From Pycnopodia helianthoides (lineage: Eukaryota; Echinodermata; Asteroidea; Forcipulatida; Asteriidae): a DNA stretch of 64,000 nt. Below the pieces are notes generated by a model that was not told the origin of the DNA, did not search any database, and saw only the letters and a list, made by a program, of their open reading frames with translations. Location of the stretch: contig CM063246.1 in NCBI GenBank assembly GCA_032158295.1, positions 19,464,991 through 19,528,990 on the forward strand, written 5' to 3'. The translations under genes and the position numbers were made by a program. Shown here one piece after another: positions 32,541-44,880 of the stretch (its first letter is position 1; every line of letters begins with the position of its first letter).

Positions 32541-32673
32541 TACCAAATCGCTCGGCTATATCTGGTCTTTTATATGTCTTTGATCAAGAAATGTGAAAAA
32601 TTTAACCAGGCTTGCCAAGTACTTCACCTGGGTTGTGGCTGCCAGGTTCTTCTCTTGTAGACAAGAAAGTAGT
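32541..32673 (-). pseudogene. Gene M YR exon 2 remnant
   Basis: Acceptor 'ttctaacag' followed by 'LLSCLQEKNLAATTQVKYLA' and 'SLVKFFTFLD', after which the frame hits TAG at 32558-32556. Similarity to gene L exon 2 resumes out of frame as far as 'GATTTGGTAC' and then stops abruptly at the first repeat unit of the microexon array. The second half of the exon and all later YR exons are gone. Confidence 0.8.
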
Positions 32674-33838
32674 CTGTTAGAAAAAAGAAAATAAATAATA
32701 GGAATATAAATTAAATCTATCAATGTTATTTTGTAAGAATTAAAGCTTTTCTGAGGAGCTTTTGTAAATGGTGATTGTGGGACTTGCCCACAACAATTTC
32801 CGGGCATTCAATGTTTGTGTTTTGTTGCATTTGTTGCCTTACGTTGCATTTGTTGCCTTTACAAATATTCGTGTCCATACTTAAAAAAAGATGTGAGCGC
32901 AAAACAAAATGTGCCACAAGGTATAGGTGCTCTATAAATGATAAGTAGATCAAGATTGGATTGAAAGTAATTTTACCTTTCAAAAATGTATGCATCGTGA
33001 ATGTTAATTAATGTTCTGTAATGTGTTAATAAAGTCAACTGTTTTTGTTACACTGTATTTCAGCTGCCTTTCTCATCCTAGTGAATGCAGCATCAAGTAT
33101 GTTATAACATTTCTTTAGAGTTTCACCATTTTTAAAAGTTTGTTTGTTGTTGTTGTTGAAGCTGCATGTATAATTACGTATTCGAGTGGGCTTTAGAGGC
33201 CAGCCACTCCAAAACAGTTGCTTTGATTTGTTACTTTTTACTTAAAGTCACAAGAAAACGTTACAAAATTTCAGTATGCATACTTGTCAGGCTGTACATT
33301 TCTGTACAATTGTTTGTTGTGGTCCACCAAAGGGCCATTTGACCTGGACATGAAGACACACATCCATTGTGGAGTGTGAGGCGGAGATCGAGGTATGGCT
33401 CACTGGTCTCAAGTTCTGGCGTTGTCTTTAAAGCAAAATATGGTTTAGAATGCCGATCACGGCACTTGAGATTCCTTGAGCAAGCTTCTTTACCATAATT
33501 GAATTGTCCTTTGGATGGGACATTCAGCCAAAGGTCCTGTGTGCTAGGATTGAATGCACAACAGAATTAACCCAGAACACCGTGGGAGAGTAGGGGTATA
33601 CCCCGGTGTTTCTGGTTCACATAGGAAGCACCCGTATGTACAGGTTTCCTCAGGCTTTCAAGCTACAGTGATTAAGTTCACTGGATTATTGGATTATGTC
33701 CATGCTGTGGTTAAATTGCAATCAGGTTCCAGGACTTGAGTTTGCTGCGGGTGAAATCTTGCAGGCAATACATTTAAAGCAAACCTAAGAGGACAAAAAA
33801 AGACAAGATGACTTGCAAGGTTTATAAGTTCATCTTAC

Positions 33839-33969
33839 CTATTTCCCTTACTGTTGATGAGGTTAAGGCGTTTGTCCTTATCCTTAATATGATGGATCTT
33901 GTTGAGGTGCTGGTGGATATCTTTTATTCGTTTTGGGCAGAGGGGACATTCACTGTCTATTTGTTTCAG
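33839..33969 (-). CDS. Gene M zinc-finger exon 2
   Basis: 131 nt, acceptor 'attctttcag', donor 'gtaaga'; phase 0 to 2. Finger 'CPLCPKRIKDIHQHLNKIH' with all four ligands, then 'HIKDKDKRLNLINSKGN'. Its partner basic exon is missing: the module is cut at about 33290, where it meets the flank of a lost YR exon 1. Confidence 0.75.
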
Positions 33970-34129
33970 CTGAAAGAATAGAATGGGCATGGGTACTGGT
34001 AAGTTAATTAATCAAATACACTATTTGTTAAAAAGAAGCACATGAAAAGGCAAGAGTGGTTTTATTCCAATGACAGTCTCACAGCTTGTCTTATTAAAAA
34101 CCATGCAGACGATCAGGCTGTGCCCTTAA

Positions 34130-34745
34130 TCCCGAATTGAGATGCTGAAGTCTACATCCTGGGCAACAGTTCCCTTTAAATTTCACTACCGCTTTCATCC
34201 TTGCCTGAAATGAGGAGGTCAGCTTTTTCCTCTTCTCTTGTAACTGCATTAGTTGATGTTCCCTTGACAAATGTCTAGAGGCATCACTTCCCCTCTGAAA
34301 GAAATGAAAAAGTATTTTAAATAATTGTCATACTGTTTTCTATGCCAAGCAGCTAGTGAAGTCACATCCTGGGCAACAGTTCCCTTTAAATTTCATTACC
34401 GCTTCCTCCACTGTCTGAAGTAAGGAGACTAGCGTTTGCCCCATCTTTTCTAACTGCACTCCACTTAGTTGATGTTCCCATGCCGAGTCATCACTTTCCC
34501 TCTGAAAGAAATGAAAAGTCTTTTAAATAATTGTCATACTGTTTTCTATGCCAAGCAGCTAGTGAAGTCACATCCTGGGCAACAGTTCCCTTTAAATTTC
34601 ATTACCGCTTCCTCCACTGCCTGAAGTAAGGAGACCAGCGTTTGCCACATCTTTTCTAACTGCACTCCTCTTAGTTGATGTTCCCATGCCGAGTCATCAC
34701 TTTCCCTCTGAAAGAAATGAAAAGGTCTTTTAAATAATTGCCATA
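34130..34745 (-). repeat. Three tandem copies of a candidate helical-linker exon
   Basis: Units of about 200 bp, each with the acceptor 'atttctttcag' (exon starts 34294, 34501, 34707) and an open stretch such as 'EHQLSGVQLEKMGQTLVSLL' or 'EHQLMQLQEKRKKLTSSF', heptad-like and possibly coiled coil. Donors are unclear: the first has a GC donor ('cag|gcaagg'), the others none that is convincing. Related single copies lie at 13373-13466 and 11429-11495. Confidence 0.4.
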
Positions 34746-35007
34746 CTGTTTCCTATGCCAAGCAGCTAGTGAAATCACTGAAATAGAAGAAAGTCAGACA
34801 TCTAGGAGAAGCCTATTGAAATCAAAGGTCAACAAATTGTGAAAGGAGTGGTCTCACTGAACCATCTCTAACCGTTGTTGTCCGCTCTGATGTGGTCAAT
34901 GGCATTTTTAAAGACTAATTAGGGATAGGTTTTTTTGATTTTACTCTTGTTGTTTAAATAGTGGAGTTAAGCCCTGCTCAATTTGATGTTAAGCTAAATT
35001 AACATAC

Positions 35008-35092
35008 CTTCCCTTTTCTTTCAGCGTCATGGGGGGGCCTTTTTGAAGAAGAGCGTCCATCTTTCGAGAGTTGCCATTTTGGGATGGGCTTT
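35008..35092 (-). CDS. Gene M basic exon
   Basis: 85 nt, acceptor 'ccttttgtag', donor 'gtatgt'; phase 2 to 0. It encodes 'KPIPKWQLSKDGRSSSKRPP' then HDAERKGK. The frame is intact with a C7 run, and this copy defines the expected length for the exon family. Confidence 0.68.
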
Positions 35093-35754
35093 CTACAAAA
35101 GGATATTGAAGTAAAAATAATGGCAGCATAATACTTGAACATCAAACTGCTTAACATGTTTAAGCTGTACAAAATTGCTGTACAGTGGTCCGCTAAAGGG
35201 CCATTAAGACCTGGATATGTACACAAAACCCATAGAGAACAGACACACATTCGATGTGGAGTCTTGGGCGGAGAGGTCTGGCTCATCACTGGACTCAAGT
35301 TCTGGCGTAATTGTCTTTAACAGAATGTGGTTTAGAATCTCGGTCATGGCCATTGTGATTCATTAAGCAAGCTTCTTTACCATAAATGGATTGTCCTGTG
35401 TGACATTAAGCCAAAGGTCCTGTGTGCTAGGATAGGTAGTGCACAACAAAAGTTAACCCGGAACACCGTAGAAGAGTAGGGGTATAATCTGGTGTTTCTG
35501 GTTCACATAGGAAGCACCCTTGTGCAGTGTGTACATGTTTCATCAGGCTTTCAAGCTAGAGTGATTAGTGTCACTTATGGGACATCCTTGGATTAACTAA
35601 CTATATAGCCAGCCATGATGCGGTTAAATTGCATGCCTGTTGATCATTCAGGTTCCACAACTCAAGTTTGCTGGATGACATTTTGCAATACATTTAAAGC
35701 AAACATAAGAGGACAAAAACAAGATGACTTGCAAGGTTTATGAGCTCATCTTAC

Positions 35755-35885
35755 CTATTTCCCTTACTGTTGATGAGGTCAAGGCGTTTGTCCTTATCCT
35801 TAATATGATGGATCTTTTTGAGGTGCTGGTGGATACCTTTTATACGTTTTGGGCAGAGGGGACATTCACTGTCTAGTTCTTCCGA
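35755..35885 (-). CDS. Gene M zinc-finger exon 1
   Basis: 131 nt, acceptor 'attctttcag', donor 'gtaaga'; phase 0 to 2. Finger 'CPLCPKRIKGIHQHLKKIH', then 'HIKDKDKRLDLINSKGN'. It joins in frame to the start exon at 38359 across an intron that holds a MITE interrupted by a LINE. Confidence 0.76.
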
Positions 35886-35944
35886 CTGAAAGAATAGAAT
35901 GTGCATGGGTACTGGTAAGCAAAGTAATAAATTAGTATAACATT

Positions 35945-37734
35945 GTTAAAGACAGGGTAAACCTTTGGTTATTGTCAAAGACTAGTATTCTCTTGGTGCA
36001 TCTAAACATTGATAAGGCTTGGTCCGAGTTCTCCGATTTATTTTTTGCTTGTGTACGCGAATGTATTCCAATACGTCAATGTCGAAGGAAAGTGAAACCC
36101 TGGATCTCTGGAGAGCTGCATAAACTTATTATAGAAAAACGGAGGCTTTTTAGGAGGGCTCGACAATTAAGAACTGAGGTTGTTTGGTATAGATATAAGC
36201 TCATCAGGAATAAAGTTCTTATCGCCTCTAAAAAAGCATACAGCGATTTTGTCACCCAGCTTTTTAAGAAAAAAGCCAATAGGAAGTCCTTTTGGTCTTT
36301 CGTGAAGAATAAACGCAAATCTTCAGACACTGCTGACCCTTTTTCATGCGATGGTGTTAAGATTCGCGACCCTGCCAAGATTGCTAATGGATTTAACTCT
36401 TTATTCGCTAGTTTCTTCACCAAGATTACGAGTAGTTCCTGTTGTAACACTGCACCAGTGTTGGACTTTCCTCAACTCACCAATCTGTTTGTGACAAGGG
36501 TTCAGATTGTCAATGAAATCAACAAGCTTCCCCCTGGTAAAGCTCATGGTCCCGATAGTATTACTACTCAAATGTTGAAATTAGCATCTCCGGCAATCAT
36601 ACCTGCTTTGACTAACTTTTACAATCGATCTCTCAGTATTGGCTGTATCCCCACCCAATGGAAATGTGCTAATGTTGTGCCAGTATACAAGCGTGGTGAT
36701 AAAGCAAACATGCTTAACTACAGACCAGTTTCACTGACATCTATTGTGTGTAAATTATTAGAAAAAGTCGTCGTTAAACAACTCCTAGATTACTGTCTGG
36801 ACAATGGACTCATCGCTTCCCAGCAACATGGCTTCTTGCCTGGGAGGTCATGTACAACGGCTCTAGTTTCTGCTACTAATGACTGGCTTTCATCTTTGGA
36901 TTCAAAAGTTCCAGCTGTCGACCTTGTATCATTGGATTTTAGTCGAGCATTTGATACAATTTTTCATGATACACTAATCAAGAAACTTAGTTTGTGCTAC
37001 AACATAAGTGCCACTGCCCTTCTCTGGATAAACTCATTTGTTTCTGACCGTGTGCAACGTGTTGTGTATAAGGGAGTCTCATCTGATTGGCTATCAGTTA
37101 TCTCCGGGGTACCTCAAGGATCCGTACTTGGCCCCTTGCTTTTTGTAATTTATGCCAACGATCTCCAGCTTCACTTTTCCTCAAGTATTGTTCAATATGC
37201 TGTATATTTACATTTTAAATCTTCTTATGCTTGCCATCTTTTGTTTACTTTTTACTACCATTTTAGATTTGTGTACATTATGAATTGTTATTCTTAATAA
37301 GCAAGGTCTGGGAGGGCACATCTTTTTTGATGACAGTTTTTTGACTTTTGACTTTCCCTGGACGGCCTCTGCTTGTATATTGTATTGTCCAAAGAATTAA
37401 AATAAATAAAATAAAATAAACATACGCATTTAAGAACAAACCGGTGGAATGTTGGGCTCAATTGGTCATCGAAGTTGCAAAGAAATAATGAAAGAAAAAA
37501 AAAACTTGTTGCATAGAATTGCATGTGTGCTTTTAAATGCCTGAGAAAGGCTTCATGCCTGAAGCCTTTCTCAGATTCAATTTTGTGTGTGAAAAATTAC
37601 CTCTTTCTCTAAAGCTACACCACTTCAAAGGGTGTCGTTTCTTACAGTGTTTTATAATATCACCAGCTCTCCAGTGCTCTTACCAAGTAAGTTTTTATGG
37701 TCATTTACTTTCACCTACCCTTTAAAAGGTAAAA
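35945..37734. mobile_element. TTAA-flanked MITE (copy 3) interrupted by a LINE
   Basis: The left part is 35945-36008 ('TTAAAGACAGGGTAAAC') and the right part resumes at 37417 with 'tacgcattt', ending near 37734 with 'ACCCTTTAAAAGG'. Copies at 14859 and 16827 show the uninterrupted sequence, so the LINE entered an existing MITE. Confidence 0.7.
36009..37416 (+). pseudogene. Jockey/CR1-like LINE insertion, RT catalytic block deleted
   Basis: A 1.4-kb insertion flanked by TAAACA (36003-36008 and 37417-37422), ending in an AATAA-rich tail (about 37398-37420). The frame to 37294 shows 'PPGKAHGPDSITTQML', 'LNYRPVSLTSIVCKLLEK', 'QQHGFLPGRSCTTAL', 'LDFSRAFDTIFHD' and 'GVPQGSVLGPLLFVIYANDL'. After 'SSSIVQYA' the sequence jumps to unrelated 3' text, so the YxDD block and thumb are missing. 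5'-truncated too; dead. Confidence 0.88.
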
Positions 37735-38358
37735 CACATAAAGTGCCAGAGTGACAGTCTCATAGCTAGTCTCATCATCATAACCATGCAGATGATCAGG
37801 TATCAATGAGTTGTACAAATCTCTGAAAGTTTACGCATGGCTTCTGCCCAATTACAGGGGTCCAAATCTAAGTTCAACTCTATGATAGGTTTTAGCCTAA
37901 TATGAGTCTCAATTCAATTCTTTCTTTCTACTGTAAAATAATAATTTGTCTTCATATGAATACCCTGTTCTTCATGCCAATACACCTTGAAAATTGTGTC
38001 GATGTTGAAAGGCTTGACCTGGAATGAATGTGAGTTCCACCGTTCGTGTCATAGTTAAACCAACCTGACTAATTTGTTAAGTTGTTGTATGGCTAAATGC
38101 ACAGCTTGGGTGTTGAAAGTAAGCGACTCCCTGGTAATGATGAAGGGATGACGAGATGAGGAGATTGGAGACCTTTAAATGCATTTTTTTAGTTGAACGA
38201 AACATCAGTTTGTTCGAAAATGACGAATAAAACGAGTGCGTTAATTGTCATGCCATCACTTTGCCTAAATGTGCTTATCCGCAAATTTGTTGGAGGATAC
38301 ACGATGCCATTGGCTGGCACACTTCACGTATGTCTTACATTTCTGCATCTAGACTTAC

Positions 38359-38397
38359 TTGACTTTCACTTGACATCTTCACCTTTGTGCGCAGTGT
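38359..38397 (-). CDS. Gene M start exon (MSSESQ)
   Basis: The same structure as 17802-17840: acceptor 'tttactcacag', ATG at 38376-38374, six codons, donor 'gtaagt'. One Lys to Glu change relative to gene L. It joins zinc-finger exon 1 in phase 0. Confidence 0.5.
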
Positions 38398-40607
38398 CTG
38401 TGAGTAAATGAAAGACAATTAGTTAACAGTGTCGACCAAAGGCGGGCCAGAGGAAGCTGATACAAGAGTATCTTTGATGGGACGGCAAAGAGCTTTACTC
38501 GTTTGGATTTGTCATTGTACAAGTATTTGCCGACCTAGTCAGCAGAAATTTCTCTGAGTATAGCATGGTGTGGATCATAAGAAAAACTATATACAGGACT
38601 TGCAGATACAACCATGAATAAAACTCTTTTTGGGGAAAAGTGTTGGCTCTGAGAAGAATCGGTGTGATCCGAACAGTATACCTTGCTCGTCAAAATGTCG
38701 AGACCATACCGGTTTTCTCAGAACCAACACAATGCATTGTACCTGCAAATTTAATACAATCGTTTTTCTTCATCTGTATCTGTAAAATCAGATGAAAATT
38801 CCTAATTCTTTGAAGTGTTCACTGTTAAATGGTCACACTGGTGCAATAAGTATAAGCATAAATGCATTAAAACAATCACTATTCACTTTGGGGTTGTTTA
38901 AATATTTTTTATTCTAAATGTTCCACAATAATGCTATACATGCAGATAAAATAATCAATTTTATTGATTAAAATATGTTGTTATTTTCAATTCTTTCATG
39001 GTTTCAGTAAAGCGGCAGTTAACAGCAACGGTGCTTTTGCAAGACGTTCCATATTTTCCTATTTCAAATCCTTCAACCAATTTTAGGTGAGTACATGATT
39101 GATTATATAGTTTCTTCACAAAGATAGTATATATGTTGGTAGATAAAAACACACTTTGAATCTGCGGGAGTAGTTTGCGCTTGCAGGACTCTTCCTCTGT
39201 GCTGTACACAGATACAGAGTCCAAAGCGATAAGGCTCTGACACAATGCGGAGTGAATTTCAGAGCTCCATAGTTCAAATCGTACCTGTCAGAAAATACTC
39301 GGCCCACTAGCCCTACCAAGAATAGGACTCTTAAGACCTCACAGAGTCTTTTATAGCTCCATGGTCTGTCCTTGTCGTTGCGCTCGTTTGGGAATTCCCC
39401 GCGGATGAATCAGCTTGTTCATTGGGAAGCCACCGTACAACAAACAAAGAAGACAATTCATTCCAGGTTGCAAATCCATGGGCCATAGGCAAGGGCCAAC
39501 CTAAGTTGATCCCATATGGGGCCCATGGGTTTAGGTTATGAGAATTATTCCCATATGGGTACTATATGGGACCCACCTAGCCCATGTGGGCAGGATCTGA
39601 AGTGTCCCATGGTGTCTTTGAATATCCTGCCCACAATACAACCCCATATACGTCATCGCTTCGCTTTCGTGTACAAAACCCGCAATGAGGACGTCGCGAA
39701 AAAAATTCCAAATAATGGAAGAACAAAGAGAGTTCTCGATTTATGGGATTCACAAACATGCAACATTATACGAAGTGTGGACCTGAGAACAAAGGTCCAC
39801 ATAATGTAGAGACTTGAAACAATATGTTGACAAACACGTCCACACGGTGTGTTTTACAGTGTTGAAAAATATGATTTTCTATAAGAGTACAGAACAAAAA
39901 AAAGAATGTCCACAGAGTGACTGTAACACAGAGCTGCGTGTACATGTACATGTACATGTACATAATGAAGTGATTGCGTGTGAGATGTTTACATGTACTT
40001 TTATTGACTGACCTCATCGGGTCAAGGTCACCCTGTTGACTCGCATAGCGGGACAGCTTTGTTCATGTAATAACAAAAACTTTCCCACCATAATGTAACA
40101 CAGGGAATGCTGAGTGGTATAGAAACACAGCATTTGTGTATTCCAATTGGTTGTTTAGCAGAAACACACCGAGTAGTAGTCATTTTATGTAGCCAGCCTT
40201 CATCTTTGATATTATGCTGGTTGTACAAATCCCTGTGCCTAAAACCCTGAAAATAAGATGTACGTTCCCAGTAAATAACACACGACCTTACTGCAACGTT
40301 GCAAATGGTGACGTTGTGTCGAAACATCGCGAGAACGTTTTGCTGCAACGTTGCCTGAAGGTTGGGATTTCGTCATGTTACATACTGACGTATATACAAC
40401 GTTGCACCAACGTCTCATTTGGACATTGTTTTGACTTATTGCTTGCACGTTTTTTTTCGCAATATTGCCTGAAGGTTGAAGTTTCGTCATGTTACGCACT
40501 AACTTATACACAACGTTGCGACAATTGGATGGGTTTTATTATTTTGGAACGTTGCGTGAAAGTTGCGATTTTGTCCAGAATCTTTTGAATCCCTTTTTCT
40601 AAAACCG

Positions 40608-43600
40608 AAGGCCCTGTCACACCTTGACGTTTTAGCCAACATATGAAAAATTTGGCGAATACGCTGGTGCACGTCGAATAAGTTAAGGGTAAGTTTTGTA
40701 TATAAGTAAAAAGCACGCTGAAGCACGCTGGTATACGTCGTAGTACGGCGAAGTCGTCGAAAATTGTTGTGCATGCACAAAAATTCTCGGTGTATGCCAG
40801 CGTGTGGCTCATACGTCCCGCATAAGCTGTAGGTAAGTTATATACGACCGTGAAACACGTTCACTCACGTCGCTCGTAAGTTACTCATAAGTCGACATAC
40901 GTCGAGATAATGTCTAGCGTACACACAACTTAATTCTAACCTATGAGTAACGTGCTTTGAACCTATGTCGAACTTATCGCAAAAGCATATACCCTAACAC
41001 AATACGTTGTTACAACGTCGCACAACGTTGTGATAAGGTGGCAATTTGGTCGATGGGATGACAACGTTTTGACTACGTTGCAAGAACGTCAGAACTTAAC
41101 ATGATCTACAACCAATGTTGTACATTGGTTGCATGTTGGTAATCTATGCAACGTTACCGAAAGGTTTTATACCTAACGTGTTCACAACATTGTATTTTGG
41201 TATTATTACAACGTGGTATTTAAGTTAAGGCAACAACGTTGTCGATAAGTCATATTTTGGTCTCAACAAAACGTAGTAATTTTGTTGCGACAAGCACGTT
41301 GTCTGCACGTTGCATTGTGGTTTTATCAAAACGTCACAATTAATTCGCGGCGGTCACGTTGTCTTGACGTTGTATTTTGGTATTATTATAACGTAGCATT
41401 TAAGTTGTGGCAGTCACGTTGTCTACACGTTGTAATTTGGTAACATTAAAATGTAGCAATTATGTTGTGACTAGCACGTTGTCTGCACGTTGCATTTTGG
41501 TTTTATCAAAACGTTATATTTAAATCGCGGCGGTCACGTTGTCTTGACGTTGTATTTTAGTATTATTATAACGTAGCATTTAAGTTGTGGCAGTAACGTT
41601 GTTTACACGTTGTTTTTTGGTAACATTAAAACGTAGCAATTATGTTGTGAAGAGCACGTTGTCTGCACATTGTATTTTGGTTTTATCAAAACGTCATATG
41701 TAAATCGCGGCGGTCACGTTGTCTTGACGTTATATTTTGGTGTTTTAAAACGTAGCATTTAAGTTGTGACAGTCACGTTGTCTACACAATGTATTTTGGT
41801 AACATTAAAACGTAATATTTAAGTTTCGGCTGTATGTTGTCTTGTCGTTGTATTTTGGTTTTGCACACAAAAGTAGCCTACTGTTAAAGTTGTGACAGCC
41901 CGTTGTCTTAATCTTCAAACGCATATTGTAACTATCATCTTGTAGATTTATCACAACGTAGTATCTTTGTTTTTACCATCACGCTGTGACATATTGTATT
42001 TTAGTTTAATTACAACGTACAAATAATAGTATTTATGTTTTGACTATGATATCGTTTGGCGTTGTATTTTAGTTTGTATTGGCGATGTTTAGACCATTTT
42101 GTTGAATAGTTCAAGCAGCTCGTTTGAATGGTTTTGGAGGACATGGTAGGCCTAATGTTTGACATCGCAAACATGTTTTTGTTCTCAATTTAGTTTTTTA
42201 TTAATATCGGTTGTCATAAATTAGGCACTTGAGGAGCGGCATTTCTATCAGATTTGCATTTAATGATGAATCTGAACAGTACTAATCATTAATTGCATTT
42301 AATTGAGCTTATTGTTTCAAGCAGCAGTGCGCTGGTGAGGGGTGAGATTCGATTCTACCCCCCCCCCCTCCCCAACACCACCACCACCACCTGTACAGCG
42401 GCATTCCAAGCTGTAGATAGAATCTTCTAGAGAAACATTTACCCTTGATAGGATTTTCTATCCTCACTTAGGCCGTTTTTTCCCCCACTAAAAACTTCCT
42501 CTAAAACCATTGTGTTAAATAGTTCAAGCAGATCGTTGGGATGGTTTCGGAGGACATTTATTAGCTAACAACATTGGTAGGCCTAATGTTTGTCATCACG
42601 AACAATGTTTGTTCTCAATTTAGTTTTTTATATCGGTTGTCATCAATAGAATAGGCACTTGAGGAGCGGCCTCCCTATCAAAAAGGCATTTAATTATCAA
42701 TCTGAACAAACCATTAATTGCATTTAATTGACTTTATTATGTCAAGCAGCAGTGCGACGGTCTAGGGAGAGATTTGAGTCTACCCCCCCCCCCCCACTAC
42801 CTGTACAGCGGCATTCCAAGCTGTAGATAGAATCTTCTATAGAGAAACATTTACCCTTGATAGGATTTTCTATATTACTTAGGCCGTTTGTTCACCCGCT
42901 AAAAACTTTTTCTAAAACTATTGTGTTTAATAGTTCAAGCAGCTCGTTGGGATGGTTTTGGAGGACATTTATAAGCTAACAACTATTGGTAGGCCTAATG
43001 TTTGACATCGCAAACAATGTTTGTTCTAAATTTAGTTTTGAATATCGGTTGTCATAAATAAAATAGGCACTTGAGGAGCGGCCTTGCTATCACATTGGCA
43101 TTTAATGATCAATCTGAACAGTTAATACTAATCATTAATTGCATTTAATTGAGCTTATTGTGTCAAGCAACAGTGCACCGGTCTGGGGAGATATTCGATT
43201 CTTCGCTACCCCCCGACCACCTGTACAGCGGCATTCCAAGCCGTACTTAGAATCTTCTAGAGAAACATTTACCCTTGATAGGATTTTCTATCCACACTTA
43301 GGCCGTTTTGTTCCCAGCTAAAAACTTCCTCTAAAACCAAATTTGTTCCTAAATTTCAAAGACACTTTCAAATTTTGAAGTACTTTAGTGTACCACTAAG
43401 TATGTTTTGTTTCAGTTTTGAAGAAAAAAGAAAGACATACGTTTCCGCTCAACCTGCCGCATTGACCAGCGTGCGGAATGCTGCATGTCTAGTAAAAATT
43501 AATTTGACAACGTCATGACAACGTAAATATCACTGTACTTGTCTAAACTAACAGAGGAAAATATGGATAAATATAATTCAGTAACTAAACATGTAATTTT

Positions 43601-44823
43601 AGTTCAGAAATATTAATTAAATGGAAACAATTACAAAAATATATACCCCCGTGATTGCAAAAGTCAGGAAATTGGTCTGTATATATAGTACATGATGTAC
43701 GATGTATAGTATACAGGTACAGTGAAGTCCGGTTACGACACCGCGTAGTAGGGACCTACCTTGGTAAGTTTGTAAAAGTAATTCATTGATCATGTTGACA
43801 TATCACTTAACAAAATTATTCATGAAATTATTGTATAATTAATCGATATAGCAATCAATAAATAAGATACGGCTGACGTTGTGACAACGTTCACGGTACT
43901 GAAAAAAAATACATTGTTGTAACATTCTTTTTAATTGATTATTTACAACATTGCAACGTTGTGTATACGTGCCAACAACGTCGTTGTTTCGTTGCATCAT
44001 TACGTTCTAAAGACGTACAGGGGAGTCGACAAAGATTCGTTGCTACAACGTTACTTAGATAACTATATAACAACCAAACAAACACGCTCTGAGAACGTTG
44101 TTGCAACGTTAAATATAAGTTGTAATAAGGTCACCGGAAACGTGTCTTAAACGTACCAACAACGTGGTTGTTACGTTGCGTCATTACGTACGGAAGACGT
44201 ATAGGGGAGTCGACAAAGTTCCGTAGCTACAACGTTATATTAATAACGTTACTTACACCAAAGTCTGACTTCATTACAACGTTGAGAAAACGTCAAACTG
44301 TTAGCTGGGTAGACGTATTTGACGTGTTCCGGACGACCACACGGAACGGAACGTGTTTTTAACTAACAGCTACCGTAAAATGGCGTATTGGCAGCGTTCT
44401 TCGAAGTTTTCGTCGGCATGGCGGGCATATGAGACGGTGATGTTGATACTGCGGCGGTGATGTTGATACTGCGATAGTGCAGTTATGATTTGAATCGTCG
44501 AGCGGCAGCCTTTTTATAGGCTTCGATACGTGATCGTCGGCGATACGCTGCCTCGCGCTATGCATAAGTAAGACTATCGTTGGGCATACGTTGTGAACGC
44601 CGGAAACACGCTAAGATTCGTTGGTATAAGTTATTTGTAAGTTATCGAAACAATCCATATAAGTTACTGTTACGTTATGTATACGTCCAACTCGTTGTGA
44701 GTACGCTATGTGTACGCCCAAAACTTAAATAAAACCTCGATAGTTCAGCTAATGCCAGCGTTTTAGAGACATTTTGAAACGTCGGCATACGCTGGCTAAA
44801 ACGTCAAGGTGTGACAGGGCCTT
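40608..44823. mobile_element. 4.2-kb nonautonomous element with 31-bp TIRs and ACGTTG repeats
   Basis: Perfect 31-bp terminal inverted repeats begin 'AAGGCCCTGTCACACC' at 40608-40638 and end at 44793-44823. Inside: palindrome-rich 'ATACGTCG' ends, a 180-bp tandem repeat at about 41.17-41.9 kb ('GCGGCGGTCACGTTGTC' at 41346, 41526 and 41706) with sub-units near 60 bp, three units of about 415 bp (42093-43338), and a further ACGTTG block (43.87-44.33 kb). No transposase frame. The right flank is the 3' end of a TTAA MITE. Confidence 0.75.
42093..43338 (+). repeat. Three tandem copies of a ~415-bp unit with C-run
   Basis: Units start near 42093, 42504 and 42913, each with 'atagttcaagcag', 'aggcctaatgtttg', a C run of different length (about 12, 12 and 4), 'ctgtacagcggcattccaag' and 'cccttgataggattttcta'. 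It lies within the 4.2-kb TIR element; no open frame is shared between units. Confidence 0.8.
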
Positions 44824-44880
44824 TACTAAGTAAGTTTTTATAATGATATAATTTTGGAGTTAAGGTATATTTACTCTCCC

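Larger units (their letters stand above)
26115..38376 (-). pseudogene. Gene M: paralogue that lost the recombinase domain
   Basis: Minus-strand exons: start 38397-38359, zinc finger 35885-35755, basic 35092-35008, zinc finger 33969-33839, YR exon 2 remnant 32673-32541, nine microexon copies (32424-29205), charged exons 29036-28914 and 27150-27027, Lys/Pro exons 31095-31054 and 28704-28663, terminal 26225-26115. YR exon 1 and exons 3-7 are absent, and the exon 2 remnant runs into a stop at 32558-32556. One charged exon carries a +1 shift in an A7 run. Splicing from the basic exon (phase 0) directly to the microexons (phase 0) would still give an open zinc-finger protein with the Ser/Thr/Pro repeat, so a neofunctionalised product is possible. 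A 1.4-kb LINE lies in the first long intron. Confidence 0.65.

Noticed and set aside
44359..44565. Minus-strand 68-codon frame
   Set aside because: It falls inside the terminal repeat region of the 4.2-kb TIR element and has no recognisable motif.
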